From Nocardioides sp. GY 10127 (GTDB taxonomy: Bacteria > Actinomycetota > Actinomycetes > Propionibacteriales > Nocardioidaceae), in NCBI RefSeq assembly GCF_004919085.1, contig NZ_STGL01000002.1, positions 1-64,000 on the forward strand: 64,000 bases of DNA, in the 5' to 3' direction. Every line of letters begins with the position of its first letter. Position 1 is the first letter of the stretch. The notes beneath the pieces were generated by a model. It was not told the DNA's origin. It did not search any database and was given only the letters and a program-made list of their open reading frames with translations. This document shows, piece after piece, positions 9,424 to 17,494 of this stretch. Made by a program: the position numbers and the translations under genes.

Positions 9424-11327
9424 TGGACCCAGTGAGCGACCCGGCGAGCGACCCGGTGGGTGAGCCGGTGGGCGAGCCGGAGACCGATGCCCCGACCACT
9501 CTCGCGGCGGACGCCGACGCCGCGTCGGCCGCGGCCGATCGGCCGGGGCCCCGTCGACGGCGCCCCGGTCGACCCGGCGCGGCCGGCCGCGCGGTCCACC
9601 GACCCGTCTCCCGCACGACCCTGGTCCTCGCCACGCTGGCCGTCGGCTTCGCCGCGGCCGACACCTACGTCGTGGTCCTCGCCCTCGTCGACATGATGCA
9701 GGGCGTCGGGCTCAGCCCGGACCAGCTCCAGCGGGCCGCACCGATCGTCTCGGGGTTCCTGCTGGGCTACGTGGCGATCCTCCCGCTCATCGGGCGCCTG
9801 GCCGACCTCCGCGGTCGTCTCCCGGTCCTCTCGGCCTGCCTGCTGGGCTTCGCCGCCGGCTCGCTGGTCACCGGCCTCGCGCCCGACATGACGACCCTGG
9901 TCGCCGGGCGGTTCCTCCAGGGCGTCGGCGCCGGCGGCCTGGTGCCCGTGACGGTGGCGATGGTCGCCGACACGTTCCCCGCGCACCGGCGCGGAGTCCC
10001 GCTCGGGCTGGTCTCCGCCGCGCAGGAGACGGGCGCGCTCCTGGGCCCGCTCCTGGGAGCGGCGGTGCTGGCCGTCACCGAGTGGCGGGTCATCTTCGCG
10101 CTCAACCTGCTCGTCGGGCTGGGGCTCGCGGTGGGGGTGCGCTGGTCGGCCGGCCCGGTCCGTGACCGGCAGCGCCCCGACCGCCTCTCCGCCGTCCTGC
10201 TCGCGCTGCTCGTGGCCGGGGTGGTCCTCCTCTGGTACCCGCCGGGGGCGCTGTACTCCCGCCTCACGATCGGGCTCGCGTGGGTGCCGCTGGTCAGCGG
10301 CGGCGGGGACTGGGTGACCCCGCTCGGACTCCTGGTGCTGGCGCTGGCCGCCGGCCTCGTGGTGCGGCTGCGCACCACGGCGGACCCCCTGCTCGACGTC
10401 CGCGGCTGGTCGCGCTCGCTGCGCCAGGCGGACGTCTCGGGCGCGCTGCTCCTGGCCATGGCACTGGGCTGCGTCGTCCTCGCCTTCGCCTCCACCGACC
10501 CCCGCGTCGCGCTGCTGGCGCCCCGCGGGTGGTGGTTCCTCGGCATCGGCGCGGCGGCGGTCGTCGGGCTGGTCGTGCACCTGCGCCGGGCCGCCACCCC
10601 GCTGGTGCCGCGCGGGACGCTGGCCCGGCGGCCCGCCTGGGGGTCGCTCGTGGTCAGCCTGCTGGTCGGCGGGGCCCTCATCGCCGCGCTCGTGGACGTC
10701 CCGATCTTCGCCCGGACGACGATCTACCCCGACTCCCAGCTCGGGGCCGCGCTCGTGCTGGTCCGCTTCCTCGTCGCCGTGCCGGTGGGCGCGGTGGCTG
10801 GCGGCTGGCTCGTCCACCGGCTCCCCGCCGGGCCGGTCGCGGCCGGCGGGATGGCCCTGGCCTGCCTCGGGTTCGTCTCCATGGCGCGGTGGGACGCCGC
10901 GTCCCTGGACTCCTGGACCTCCACCGCCGCCCTGCTCGTGGCGGGGCTGGGCTTCGGCCTGTCGATCACCCCGGTGACCGCCGCGATCCTGGGCGCCACC
11001 GACGACCACGTGCACGCCCTGGCCGCCTCCCTCACGGTCGTGGCCCGGAGCATCGGCATGCTCCTCGGCGCCTCCGGGCTCACCTCGCTCGGGCTGTGGC
11101 GGTACTACGCCGTGCAGGCGGACCTGCCCGACCCGGCCACCGTCTGCGCGGACGGCTCGGCACGGTGCTCGGCCTGGACCGGCCTCCTCCGCGAGGCCGC
11201 GCTCAGCCAGGAGCGGACCGTCTTCGCCGGGGCCGCCGTCCTCGCGCTCCTCGCGGCCCTCGCGGCCCTCGCCCTGCTGGGCCGCACGCGTGCGCAGGCT
11301 CACCCGCGGACCCCTCCCGTCGGGTAG
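9423..11327 (+). CDS. MFS transporter, P55/DHA2 type, partner of the upstream lipoprotein
   Basis: A 634-residue major facilitator with about 14 predicted membrane segments after a charged, Arg/Pro-rich cytoplasmic N-terminus of about 55 residues. The motif A region GRLADLRGRLPVL lies between helices 2 and 3, and VAMVADTFPAHRRGVPLG follows. Between the last two helices there is an extended periplasmic loop (about residues 565-600, with two cysteines, TVCADGSARCSAW), comparable to the extended loop described for mycobacterial Rv1410/P55. The ATG at 9423 overlaps the lipoprotein stop; a GTG one codon earlier is also in frame. The pair is likely translationally coupled. Substrate by analogy is a triacylglyceride-type lipid, but a drug-efflux role is also possible. 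Confidence 0.82.
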   Translation: MDPVSDPASDPVGEPVGEPETDAPTTLAADADAASAAADRPGPRRRRPGRPGAAGRAVHRPVSRTTLVLATLAVGFAAADTYVVVLALVDMMQGVGLSPDQLQRAAPIVSGFLLGYVAILPLIGRLADLRGRLPVLSACLLGFAAGSLVTGLAPDMTTLVAGRFLQGVGAGGLVPVTVAMVADTFPAHRRGVPLGLVSAAQETGALLGPLLGAAVLAVTEWRVIFALNLLVGLGLAVGVRWSAGPVRDRQRPDRLSAVLLALLVAGVVLLWYPPGALYSRLTIGLAWVPLVSGGGDWVTPLGLLVLALAAGLVVRLRTTADPLLDVRGWSRSLRQADVSGALLLAMALGCVVLAFASTDPRVALLAPRGWWFLGIGAAAVVGLVVHLRRAATPLVPRGTLARRPAWGSLVVSLLVGGALIAALVDVPIFARTTIYPDSQLGAALVLVRFLVAVPVGAVAGGWLVHRLPAGPVAAGGMALACLGFVSMARWDAASLDSWTSTAALLVAGLGFGLSITPVTAAILGATDDHVHALAASLTVVARSIGMLLGASGLTSLGLWRYYAVQADLPDPATVCADGSARCSAWTGLLREAALSQERTVFAGAAVLALLAALAALALLGRTRAQAHPRTPPVG

Positions 11328-11351
11328 GGGCGGACGCACTACGTTGACCCC

Positions 11352-11864
11352 GTGAGCACTCCCAGCAGCCCCCAGGGCTTCGAGGACCTCCTCGAGGCCA
11401 ACCGCACCTACGCCTCCACGTTCACCTCCGGCGGCTTCGACGGCATCGCCAAGGCGGGCGTCGCGCTCGTCACCTGCATGGACAGCCGGATCGAGCCCCT
11501 GCGGCTCGTCGGGCTCGAGCTGGGCGACGCCAAGATCTTCCGCAACCCGGGTGCCCGCGTCACCGACGCGGCCCTCGAGGCGATCGTCCTGGGCACCCAC
11601 CTCCTCAACGTCTCGCGTGTCATGGTCATCCCGCACACCCGGTGCGCCATGGCGAGCAGCTCCGAGGAGGCCATCCGCGAGCGCGTCAGCGAGTCGATCG
11701 GGTCCGACGCCACGTGGCACCCGTTCCACGTCGTCACCGACCAGCTCGCCCAGCTGCGCCTCGACGTCCACCGCGTGCGCAGCCACCCGCTCATCCCCGA
11801 GAGCGTCGAGGTGGGTGGCTTCATCTACAACGTCGACACGGGCCTGCTCGACCAGAAGTTCTGA
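11352..11864 (+). CDS. Beta-class carbonic anhydrase
   Basis: A 170-residue beta-carbonic anhydrase, which interconverts carbon dioxide and bicarbonate in the cytosol. Zinc ligands are seen as Cys in LVTCMDSRI (about residue 38, followed by the catalytic Asp-Arg dyad) and His and Cys in VIPHTRCAM (about residues 97 and 100). FRNPGARVTDAALEAIVLGTHLL is typical of the short type II enzymes of actinobacteria. The GTG at 11352 follows a short gap after the MFS gene. It is convergent with the GH3 gene; the 28-base gap contains a short GC-rich dyad. Confidence 0.93.
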   Translation: MSTPSSPQGFEDLLEANRTYASTFTSGGFDGIAKAGVALVTCMDSRIEPLRLVGLELGDAKIFRNPGARVTDAALEAIVLGTHLLNVSRVMVIPHTRCAMASSSEEAIRERVSESIGSDATWHPFHVVTDQLAQLRLDVHRVRSHPLIPESVEVGGFIYNVDTGLLDQKF

Positions 11865-11892
11865 TCCCCGTCGTCCGGGCCCGGGGTGCCGC

Positions 11893-13656
11893 TCAGCAGG
11901 CGCTGCGCGGCACGCCGGCCACCCGGACCGGCAGCCTGCCGTGGGCTCTCAGGTCCCCGGTGAGGACGTCGACCACGGCCTCCATCGCGGCCGGCGTGTC
12001 GCCGTACGCGGCCACCCGCACCCGAGCGTCCGTGGAGCCCAGCGCGTAGGGCACGTCGGTGGTGACGACGACGCCGCGGTCAGGCTGCGGCCCGGGCACC
12101 ACGCCGTCCACCGCGACCAGGTGCACCGGCGTCCCGTGGACGACGACCCGCGGCGGGGTCGCACGCCACCGGGCGAGGCGTCGGCGGTCGCGCCGGCGGT
12201 CCCCCGTCGCGCGCGGGCGCGGGGCCCGCACCTCCTCCACGGTGCCGAGCCGGAGGCCGGCCCTGCGCGCAGCCACCCGGAACCGTGCCACCGCGCCGGC
12301 GTCGCCGAACGGCACGACCGCTCCGCTGACCTGGACCCCGCGGCACCGTCCCGCGACCAGCGTCACGGCCGCACGGGTCAGGGACCGGACGGGCGTGCGC
12401 GCCGCGTCGGCCCCGTTACCCGCCCCGCTCCCCTGCTCCTGCGCCCGGCCCCACCGCAGGGCGGCGATCATCCGCGCGGCCGCCTGCTCGAGCCGACGCC
12501 GCCCCAGGTGACCCTGCCGGACCGCCCGCACGATGGCGTCGTGCGCCACCTCGGCGTCGGGCGGCATGAGAACGACGTCCCCGCCCGCGCGCAGGAACGC
12601 CACCGACGGGACGCCACGCACCCCCGCCACCCCCGCCATGTCGAGGGCGTCGGAGACGACGAGCCCGTGGAAGCCCAGGCGTCCGCGCAGCAGGCCGCTG
12701 ATGACCTTCCGCGAGACCGACGCCGGGGTCCCCGGGTCGACGGCGCGGACGTCGATGTGCCCGACCATGACCGCGGGCAGCCCCGCGGCGATCGCGGAGC
12801 GGAACGGCACCAGGTCGGTGCGCAGCAGCGACCGGAGGCCCGCGCGCTGCACGGGCAGGCCGAGGTGGCTGTCGGTCGTGAGGGACCCGTGCCCGGGGAA
12901 GTGCTTGACCACCGGCAGGACGCCGGAGGACGCCAGCCCGAGGGCCGCGGCGGTCGACTGGCGCGCGGCCTGGGCGGGGTCGCCCGAGGCCGAGCGGGAG
13001 CGGATGACGGCGTCCGACGTCCCGGAGGTGACGTCGGCGTCCGGGGCCAGGTCGACGGTGAAGCCGAGGCGCCCCAGCTCGGAGCCGATGCCCGCCCAGG
13101 CCCGTCGGGTGAGCGCCGGGTCGTGGGCGGCCCCCGAGGTCATGAAGGACGGCAGCGGGGTGACGCCGTCGGTGACGCGCGTGACCGTGCCACCCTCTTG
13201 GTCGACCCCGAGGAAGAGCGGTCGCCCGTGCCCCGAGCGCCGCTGGAGCCGCGTCAGCGCTGCGCGCAGCCGCGCCGTCGACCGGATGTTGTCGTCGAAC
13301 GCGACGACACCGCCGAGGTGGAGTCGATCGACGTAGCGCACCGGCGCCTCGGTACCAGCGGGCCAGCGCGCCACGACGACCTGCCCCGCCAGCTCGTCGA
13401 GGGACAGGTGCCGGACGTCGCGGGTCGCCCGGTCGAGCTGCGCCCGGCTCGGCCCCCAGCCGGTGCGCAGGCCGAGGCGCTGCGAGGGCGACGGACGGGC
13501 CGGGTCGCTGCCGGCCGCCGCGCCCGGTGCCCCTCGGTCGCCGGCGGGAGCCGTGGCGCCACCGTCGCTGTCGGTCGTGCACCCGGCCTGGGTCAGCACG
13601 ACGCCGACGAGAAGGGCGGTCAGGGCGCGACGCAGCCGACGGGTGGAGGAGGACAT
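11893..13656 (-). CDS. Glycoside hydrolase family 3 lipoprotein (beta-N-acetylhexosaminidase-like)
   Basis: A 587-residue secreted lipoprotein with a twin-arginine-rich N-terminus, hydrophobic stretch and lipobox TQAGC (cysteine at about residue 26). The GH3 catalytic domain covers about residues 70-400: the substrate-binding segment LFLGVDQEGGTV, the NagZ-type KHFPGHGSLTTDSHLGLP that carries the His/Asp acid-base pair, and the nucleophile Asp in LVVSDALDM. A C-terminal domain of about 180 residues follows. GH3 enzymes of this type release N-acetylglucosamine from muropeptides or chitooligosaccharides; the exact substrate is not clear. A second, shorter GH3 protein is at 44456-45871. Confidence 0.88.
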   Translation of the reverse strand: MSSSTRRLRRALTALLVGVVLTQAGCTTDSDGGATAPAGDRGAPGAAAGSDPARPSPSQRLGLRTGWGPSRAQLDRATRDVRHLSLDELAGQVVVARWPAGTEAPVRYVDRLHLGGVVAFDDNIRSTARLRAALTRLQRRSGHGRPLFLGVDQEGGTVTRVTDGVTPLPSFMTSGAAHDPALTRRAWAGIGSELGRLGFTVDLAPDADVTSGTSDAVIRSRSASGDPAQAARQSTAAALGLASSGVLPVVKHFPGHGSLTTDSHLGLPVQRAGLRSLLRTDLVPFRSAIAAGLPAVMVGHIDVRAVDPGTPASVSRKVISGLLRGRLGFHGLVVSDALDMAGVAGVRGVPSVAFLRAGGDVVLMPPDAEVAHDAIVRAVRQGHLGRRRLEQAAARMIAALRWGRAQEQGSGAGNGADAARTPVRSLTRAAVTLVAGRCRGVQVSGAVVPFGDAGAVARFRVAARRAGLRLGTVEEVRAPRPRATGDRRRDRRRLARWRATPPRVVVHGTPVHLVAVDGVVPGPQPDRGVVVTTDVPYALGSTDARVRVAAYGDTPAAMEAVVDVLTGDLRAHGRLPVRVAGVPRSAC

Positions 13657-13674
13657 GGCCGGGCCATCATGCCC

Positions 13675-13703
13675 GGCGACGGCCCGTCACCCCAGCCGTC
13701 GCC
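13675..13703 (-). terminator. Hairpin downstream of the native parE end
   Basis: GGCGACGG (13675-13682) pairs with CCGTCGCC (13696-13703). It lies 43 bases past the stranded native parE stop codon, read on the minus strand, and so could have been the original parE terminator. No T-run is present. Confidence 0.35.
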
Positions 13704-13745
13704 CCGGTCCCTCGGGCCCCTGCCGGCATGCCCGGGGCACCGCCC

Positions 13746-13797
13746 TCAGGCGTCCAGCGCCTCCACGTCGACGTCGTAGGCGCCCTGGACGATGAAC
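13746..13797 (-). pseudogene. parE: Stranded native 3' end of parE
   Basis: Read on the minus strand this gives FIVQGAYDVDVEALDA followed by TGA at 13746-13748. Joined at the shared nine bases to the parE frame at 17843-17851 (…SEVAPRKEFIV) it makes a natural ParE C-terminus. It is separated from the rest of parE by the integrated element. It has no start of its own and is not expected to be expressed. Confidence 0.85.
13789..13797. other. attL core of the integrated element
   Basis: The nine bases ACGATGAAC occur here and again at 17843-17851. Outside the element they continue into parE coding sequence on both sides (native tail on the left, body on the right). The dyad symmetry of the reconstructed attP places the crossover dinucleotide AA at 13795-13796. 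Confidence 0.8.
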
Positions 13798-13833
13798 CTC
13801 GTGCGTACCAGAGGACATGAGAGAATCGGCGGC

Positions 13834-15219
13834 ATGGTCGAGCAGGTCACAGCCGGAATCTACACGCGGCTGAGCCTCGACAAGACCGGTGACGGGCTGG
13901 CGGTCCAACGTCAGGAGAGCGCCTGCCGCGACCTCGCCAAGCGTCACGGCTGGACCGTGGCCGAGGTCTACGAAGACAACGACGTCAGCGCCAGCAGCGG
14001 CAAGGAACGGCCCGAGTATCAGCGCATGCTGGCCGACTTGGAGAGCGGCAGCATCAACGCCGTCGTGGTCTACGCATGGGACCGACTGGCGCGCCGGATG
14101 ACCGACCTCGTCGCCTTCATCGAGTTGCAGCGGAGACTCGACTTCGACGTGGCGCACGTGACCGGCGACGTCGACCTCTCCACGGCATCGGGGCGGCAGA
14201 CGGCCTACATCCTCGGGTCGGTCGCACAAGGCGAGGCCGAGCGGCTCGGCGAGCGCGTCAGCGCACAGAAGCAGCAGCGCGCCCTGATGGGCATTCCCCA
14301 CAAGGGACGCCACCGGCTCTACGGGTACGACGAGAACTGGACGCCGGTAGAGCCCGAGGCGGCCATCATCAGGGAGGCGTTCACGCGCAGGGCATCGGGA
14401 GAGTCGACCACGGCCATCGCGCGAGACCTCACTGCACGCGGCATCAAGACGGTCAGCGGTCGCGACTGGTCGAGTGGCGTTCTTGGCCAGACCCTCACGA
14501 AGCACGTCTATGCAGGGCAGGTGACATTCAAGGGCGAGGTGGTCGCCGACAGCATCCATCCAGCCTTGGTCGACCTCGACACCTTCAACGCGGCCCAAGC
14601 GGAGCTGGCCGGGTCCTCGGCAGGCACGAACACGCGCAAGTACCTGCTGAGCGGCATCCTGCGATGCGGCCACTGCACCTTCCCCATGAAGGGCAATCCC
14701 TCCAACAAGATGTACCGCTGCTCCACCACGTACGGCGGTTGCGGTCGCCTGTCGGTACGCATCGCGCTGGCGGACCATTGGGTCAAGTGGGCCGCGATGC
14801 AGCGCGCCAACATGAAGCCCTCACGGGACCCCGACCCGCGCGACTACGACGCGGAGATGGCAGCGGCCGACGACGAGATTGCCCGCGTGCAGGCCGACTA
14901 CCGGGAGGGCATCTACACGCTGGCCGAGGCCAAGCCACTCCTAGAAGCCCAACGGCAAGTCAAGCGCGATGCCGCCAAGGCGAAGGCGCGAGCGGTCCCA
15001 CGGCTCAACCACGCGACACAGAAGTACCTCGACTACGGGCGCATGAACCTGTCGCAGCAACGCGCCTTCATCAACGCGCACATCACCGACGTCATCGTGG
15101 GTCCGGCAGTGAGTCGGGGGCATCAACCCTTCAACCCGGCGAGGTTCGAGTGCCACTACCCCGACGGCACCAGCGAGAGGCTCGAGCGACCGGCCGATGA
15201 CCCGGTTGAGGACGTCTGA
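13834..15219 (+). CDS. int: Large serine recombinase (integrase of the parE element)
   Basis: A 461-residue large serine recombinase. The catalytic domain starts at once: GIYTRLSLDKTGDG with nucleophile Ser14, then the QRQESACRDLAKRHGW segment and the conserved arginines in YAWDRLARRMTDL. A recombinase domain follows (about 160-260), then a zinc-ribbon with Cys pairs in ILRCGHCTF and YRCSTTYGGCGRL (about residues 280-310), and a coiled-coil-like basic region near 350-400. ATG 13834 is chosen because it puts the serine at the usual depth; a longer frame reaches 13792 across attL. The gene lies 37 bases from the attL core, as is usual for such integrases. It would catalyse attP x attB integration into parE. 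Confidence 0.93.
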   Translation: MVEQVTAGIYTRLSLDKTGDGLAVQRQESACRDLAKRHGWTVAEVYEDNDVSASSGKERPEYQRMLADLESGSINAVVVYAWDRLARRMTDLVAFIELQRRLDFDVAHVTGDVDLSTASGRQTAYILGSVAQGEAERLGERVSAQKQQRALMGIPHKGRHRLYGYDENWTPVEPEAAIIREAFTRRASGESTTAIARDLTARGIKTVSGRDWSSGVLGQTLTKHVYAGQVTFKGEVVADSIHPALVDLDTFNAAQAELAGSSAGTNTRKYLLSGILRCGHCTFPMKGNPSNKMYRCSTTYGGCGRLSVRIALADHWVKWAAMQRANMKPSRDPDPRDYDAEMAAADDEIARVQADYREGIYTLAEAKPLLEAQRQVKRDAAKAKARAVPRLNHATQKYLDYGRMNLSQQRAFINAHITDVIVGPAVSRGHQPFNPARFECHYPDGTSERLERPADDPVEDV

Positions 15220-15737
15220 GAGGCCACAGGAGACGCTCTGAGCGCCTGCCAGTTTTCCGGTGGACCTATGGGCCACCGCGACGGCTGCGATTTTCAGACG
15301 GCAATCTCGCCTCAATCCGCCTCATGAAAGAGGACTGGTATACTTGACATAAGAGTGGCCTCTCTGAGTCACTCAGCGGCCCGACCGAAACGGGAGCAAG
15401 ACGGCCGCGAGTCTGCATCACGCGCGGGTACTCGGAGCGCCGCCCGCGCAGAGCCTCACGGCCGACCAGTTCGCTGGGTAGGTGCAGGTGCCAGCCCGCG
15501 CGTGGTCCGGTGGAGAACACCGGCTCGGCAACTGGCCCCGTGCGATGCGCGATTCTGACAGTGGCCGCCTGCGGCACACGCGATACCTACCGTTGCACGG
15601 AGCCAACCGGGTGCGAGACCCGGCCATCGGAGACAACTTCCAGATGGGCAGATATGCCGCTCGACCGACCAGACGACGCCGTCTCAGTAGGTAGGGCGAC
15701 GTATGCCCATCATCAACAACCACAGAGACCAGTTGAG
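15220..15737. other. Non-coding interval within the element
   Basis: A 518-base stretch between the integrase and the next gene. Frames of up to 120 codons exist but they are basic, Arg/Ser/Pro-rich and lack ribosome sites, so none is accepted. The sequence has a near palindrome CTGAGTCACTCAG at 15364-15376 and a TTGACA at 15344-15349 without a good -10. It may hold element control sequences; I cannot assign any. Confidence 0.5.
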
Positions 15738-16121
15738 TTATGGAGCGACAGCGTGACGGTCGACCAGACCGACCTGCCACGTGCGACCATCAGGGTCGAA
15801 GAGATAGGCGGGCTCGGAGAGCGCCGCCGCGAGCAAGTTGACGACGTCGGCCACCAGTTCGCCATCCGCCGAGCCGCCGAGCGCGATGCCGCACGCGTGC
15901 GCACCCAAGAGCTTTGTCGGCTCGGTCATCCAGTGAAGGCCGGCCGTGTCCCCGTCGTCAGCTGGACCGTGGTCATCAACGTTCAGGGACGCGCCCGAAG
16001 TGAAGGACACGCGCCAGTTGCCGCCATCGCCCTGCACCGTCGCATCAGGCAGCGTCCTCAAGCCGTCGACAACTTCGCGGAACAACGTAGAACTGCCAGA
16101 CACCAGCGTCACGTAGCGCAC
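15738..16121 (-). CDS. Hypothetical small acidic protein of the element
   Basis: A 127-residue acidic protein that I do not recognise. It has no signal peptide or membrane segment. A Gly/Asp-rich middle (GPADDGDTAGLHWMTEPTK) and a C-terminal stretch AYLFDPDGRTWQVGLVDRH are visible. It starts with GTG at 16121, 12 bases downstream of the resolvase stop, and is likely cotranscribed with that gene. Its small size, acidity and position beside a WapI-like gene make an immunity-type protein possible, but nothing in the sequence proves it. Confidence 0.6.
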   Translation of the reverse strand: MRYVTLVSGSSTLFREVVDGLRTLPDATVQGDGGNWRVSFTSGASLNVDDHGPADDGDTAGLHWMTEPTKLLGAHACGIALGGSADGELVADVVNLLAAALSEPAYLFDPDGRTWQVGLVDRHAVAP

Positions 16122-16133
16122 GACAGCAGTCTG

Positions 16134-16799
16134 TCAGGCTGCCTCAGCATCGAGGTCCGCCGACACGAGGACCGCCTTCACTGTGGAGGGATACCACCGC
16201 GCGCCCCCGCGCGCGGTCGCGACGGAGTCGCGGTTGAGCGAGTCCGCGATAGCGGCGAGCGTCGCTCCCTCGGCGCGAGCCGAGACGATGCGCTGCGTCA
16301 CGGCGGCCGGTAGCGTGCGAGGCCGACCGAGGCGCTTCCCCTGGCGCTTCAACTGCTGCAAAGCGGCACTGGTCCGAGCACCGATGAGCCGGCGCTCATA
16401 CTGCGCGAAGCACGCCATCACCGACGCCATCAGTTCGCCAGACGCAGTCGTGGTGTCGAGCGCGAGGTCGAGCACGACCAACTGCCAGCCCTCGACGCGA
16501 GCGCGCTCCATCAGCATGGCGAAGTCGAGCAGCGAGCGGCTCAGACGGTCGAGCTTCGAGACCACGAGCACCGAAGCCTCTCCCCTGCCGAGCATGTCCA
16601 GCGCCGCCGCGATGCCCGGACGGCTGAGGTTCTTCGCCGAGAAGCCTTCATCCGAGACGTACTCGACGTCAGACCAGCCACGGCGAGCCGCCTCGGCGGT
16701 GATGACCTCACGCTGGTCGGCGAGCCCAAGGCCGGACACGCTCTGCTCCTCGGTCGAGACGCGGAGGTAGGCCAGAACAGTGGCGGAGCGCTTCTTCAT
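16134..16799 (-). CDS. Serine recombinase, resolvase/invertase family
   Basis: A 221-residue small serine recombinase. The catalytic serine is Ser15 in AYLRVSTEEQSVSG; the active-site arginines are in VSKLDRLSRSLLDFA near residue 80; ELMASVMACFAQYERRLIGARTS is the start of the long E helix; and a C-terminal helix-turn-helix follows KRLGRPRTLPAAV. The length is slightly above a typical resolvase (about 185). A near-dyad at 16811-16832 lies directly upstream and may be its binding or control site. It is a second recombinase in addition to the integrase. It could resolve element multimers or invert DNA; no matching second site was found. Confidence 0.9.
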   Translation of the reverse strand: MKKRSATVLAYLRVSTEEQSVSGLGLADQREVITAEAARRGWSDVEYVSDEGFSAKNLSRPGIAAALDMLGRGEASVLVVSKLDRLSRSLLDFAMLMERARVEGWQLVVLDLALDTTTASGELMASVMACFAQYERRLIGARTSAALQQLKRQGKRLGRPRTLPAAVTQRIVSARAEGATLAAIADSLNRDSVATARGGARWYPSTVKAVLVSADLDAEAA

Positions 16800-16810
16800 G
16801 ACGCCAGATT

Positions 16811-16832
16811 ACACTAAATGGACGTTTACTGT
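16811..16832. promoter_or_regulatory. Dyad upstream of the resolvase-type gene
   Basis: ACACTAAA (16811-16818) and TTTACTGT (16825-16832) form an inverted repeat with 7 of 8 positions matching, in an AT-rich patch 12 bases upstream of the recombinase start. It could be a res subsite, an autoregulatory operator or part of the promoter. Confidence 0.45.
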
Positions 16833-16837
16833 ATGCG

Positions 16838-17311
16838 TTACCGAACAGGGAACGCGCGCAACTCCGTCTCCCACTCGGCCAGCACCTCTGCCAGAGCGGC
16901 CACCGGCAGGTCGAGCACCACGAAGTAGTCGAACATCTCGTGCTCATTGCTCGGCGGACCGGACTCCAGCGACAGATGAACGCGGATGGACACAGAGTCG
17001 GTGGACCGCGCAGCGAGGCTGAATGCGAGGTTCGGCTCAGTGAACACGAGAAGGCGCTCCTCGTCCGAGTCCCAGACACTCGGCTGCACGTTGCCAGCGA
17101 CGACCTGGCGCAGCCAGTCGGAGAGTTCGCGCGCTTCCCACGTCGTCAGACATGGGTCCTCGAACGACCAACACTCGCCGCCAACGAGTTCGACCGTGCC
17201 CGCAACGACGAGCCAGTTCGCGTCCCAGTCTCGCGGTTCGCTGGACGACCCGAACTGGTAGCCCTTCACCACCAACTCGACAGCCGCGCCGTCGACCGAG
17301 GCAAGCTTCAT
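16838..17311 (-). CDS. WapI-like immunity protein family
   Basis: A protein of about 157 residues. The order of motifs GYQFGSSSEPRDWDANWLVV, SFEDPCLTTWEARELSDWL, FTEPNLAFSLAA and a late strand with RVHLSLE resembles the family annotated as WapI immunity proteins, which neutralise the C-terminal toxin of the contact-dependent WapA. I recognise this pattern from memory and cannot run a profile. The ATG at 17311 has GAGAGG 8 bases upstream; a GTG at 17341 is in frame but has no such site. No wapA-like toxin gene is present in the window, so it would be an orphan immunity gene carried by the element. Confidence 0.55.
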   Translation of the reverse strand: MKLASVDGAAVELVVKGYQFGSSSEPRDWDANWLVVAGTVELVGGECWSFEDPCLTTWEARELSDWLRQVVAGNVQPSVWDSDEERLLVFTEPNLAFSLAARSTDSVSIRVHLSLESGPPSNEHEMFDYFVVLDLPVAALAEVLAEWETELRAFPVR

Positions 17312-17438
17312 GACGGCATCCTCTCCCAGAGCCCGCCTCACGTGCGCACTATCCAGACGAGGCAGCGCGTCGAGCGCGCCGGTATCAAGAGTCAGGCCCG
17401 CGACTTAACATCGCGCTCGGTCGAAAGTCTGATGCGAG

Positions 17439-17458
17439 TTGGCGATAAGAGTCGCCAA
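17439..17458 (-). terminator. Hairpin after the parE-coupled small gene
   Basis: TTGGCGA (17439-17445) pairs with TCGCCAA (17452-17458) across a 6-base loop. It lies 37 bases past the stop of the 17495-17800 gene on the minus strand, so may end the parE transcript inside the element. Confidence 0.4.
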
Positions 17459-17494
17459 GTAGGACGGTTCTCGACGGACGCGAGACCAACCACC

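Noticed and set aside
9387..11786. 799-codon minus-strand frame opposite the MFS gene
   Set aside because: Extreme Glu/Arg/Gly/His bias of an antisense frame; the MFS gene has clear helices and motifs.
15344..15349. TTGACA as a -35 promoter element
   Set aside because: No acceptable -10 sequence at 16-18 bases on the plus strand.
15418..15780. 120-codon frame in the element's non-coding interval
   Set aside because: Basic and Arg/Ser-rich, no ribosome site, and it overlaps the accepted 15738-16121 gene.
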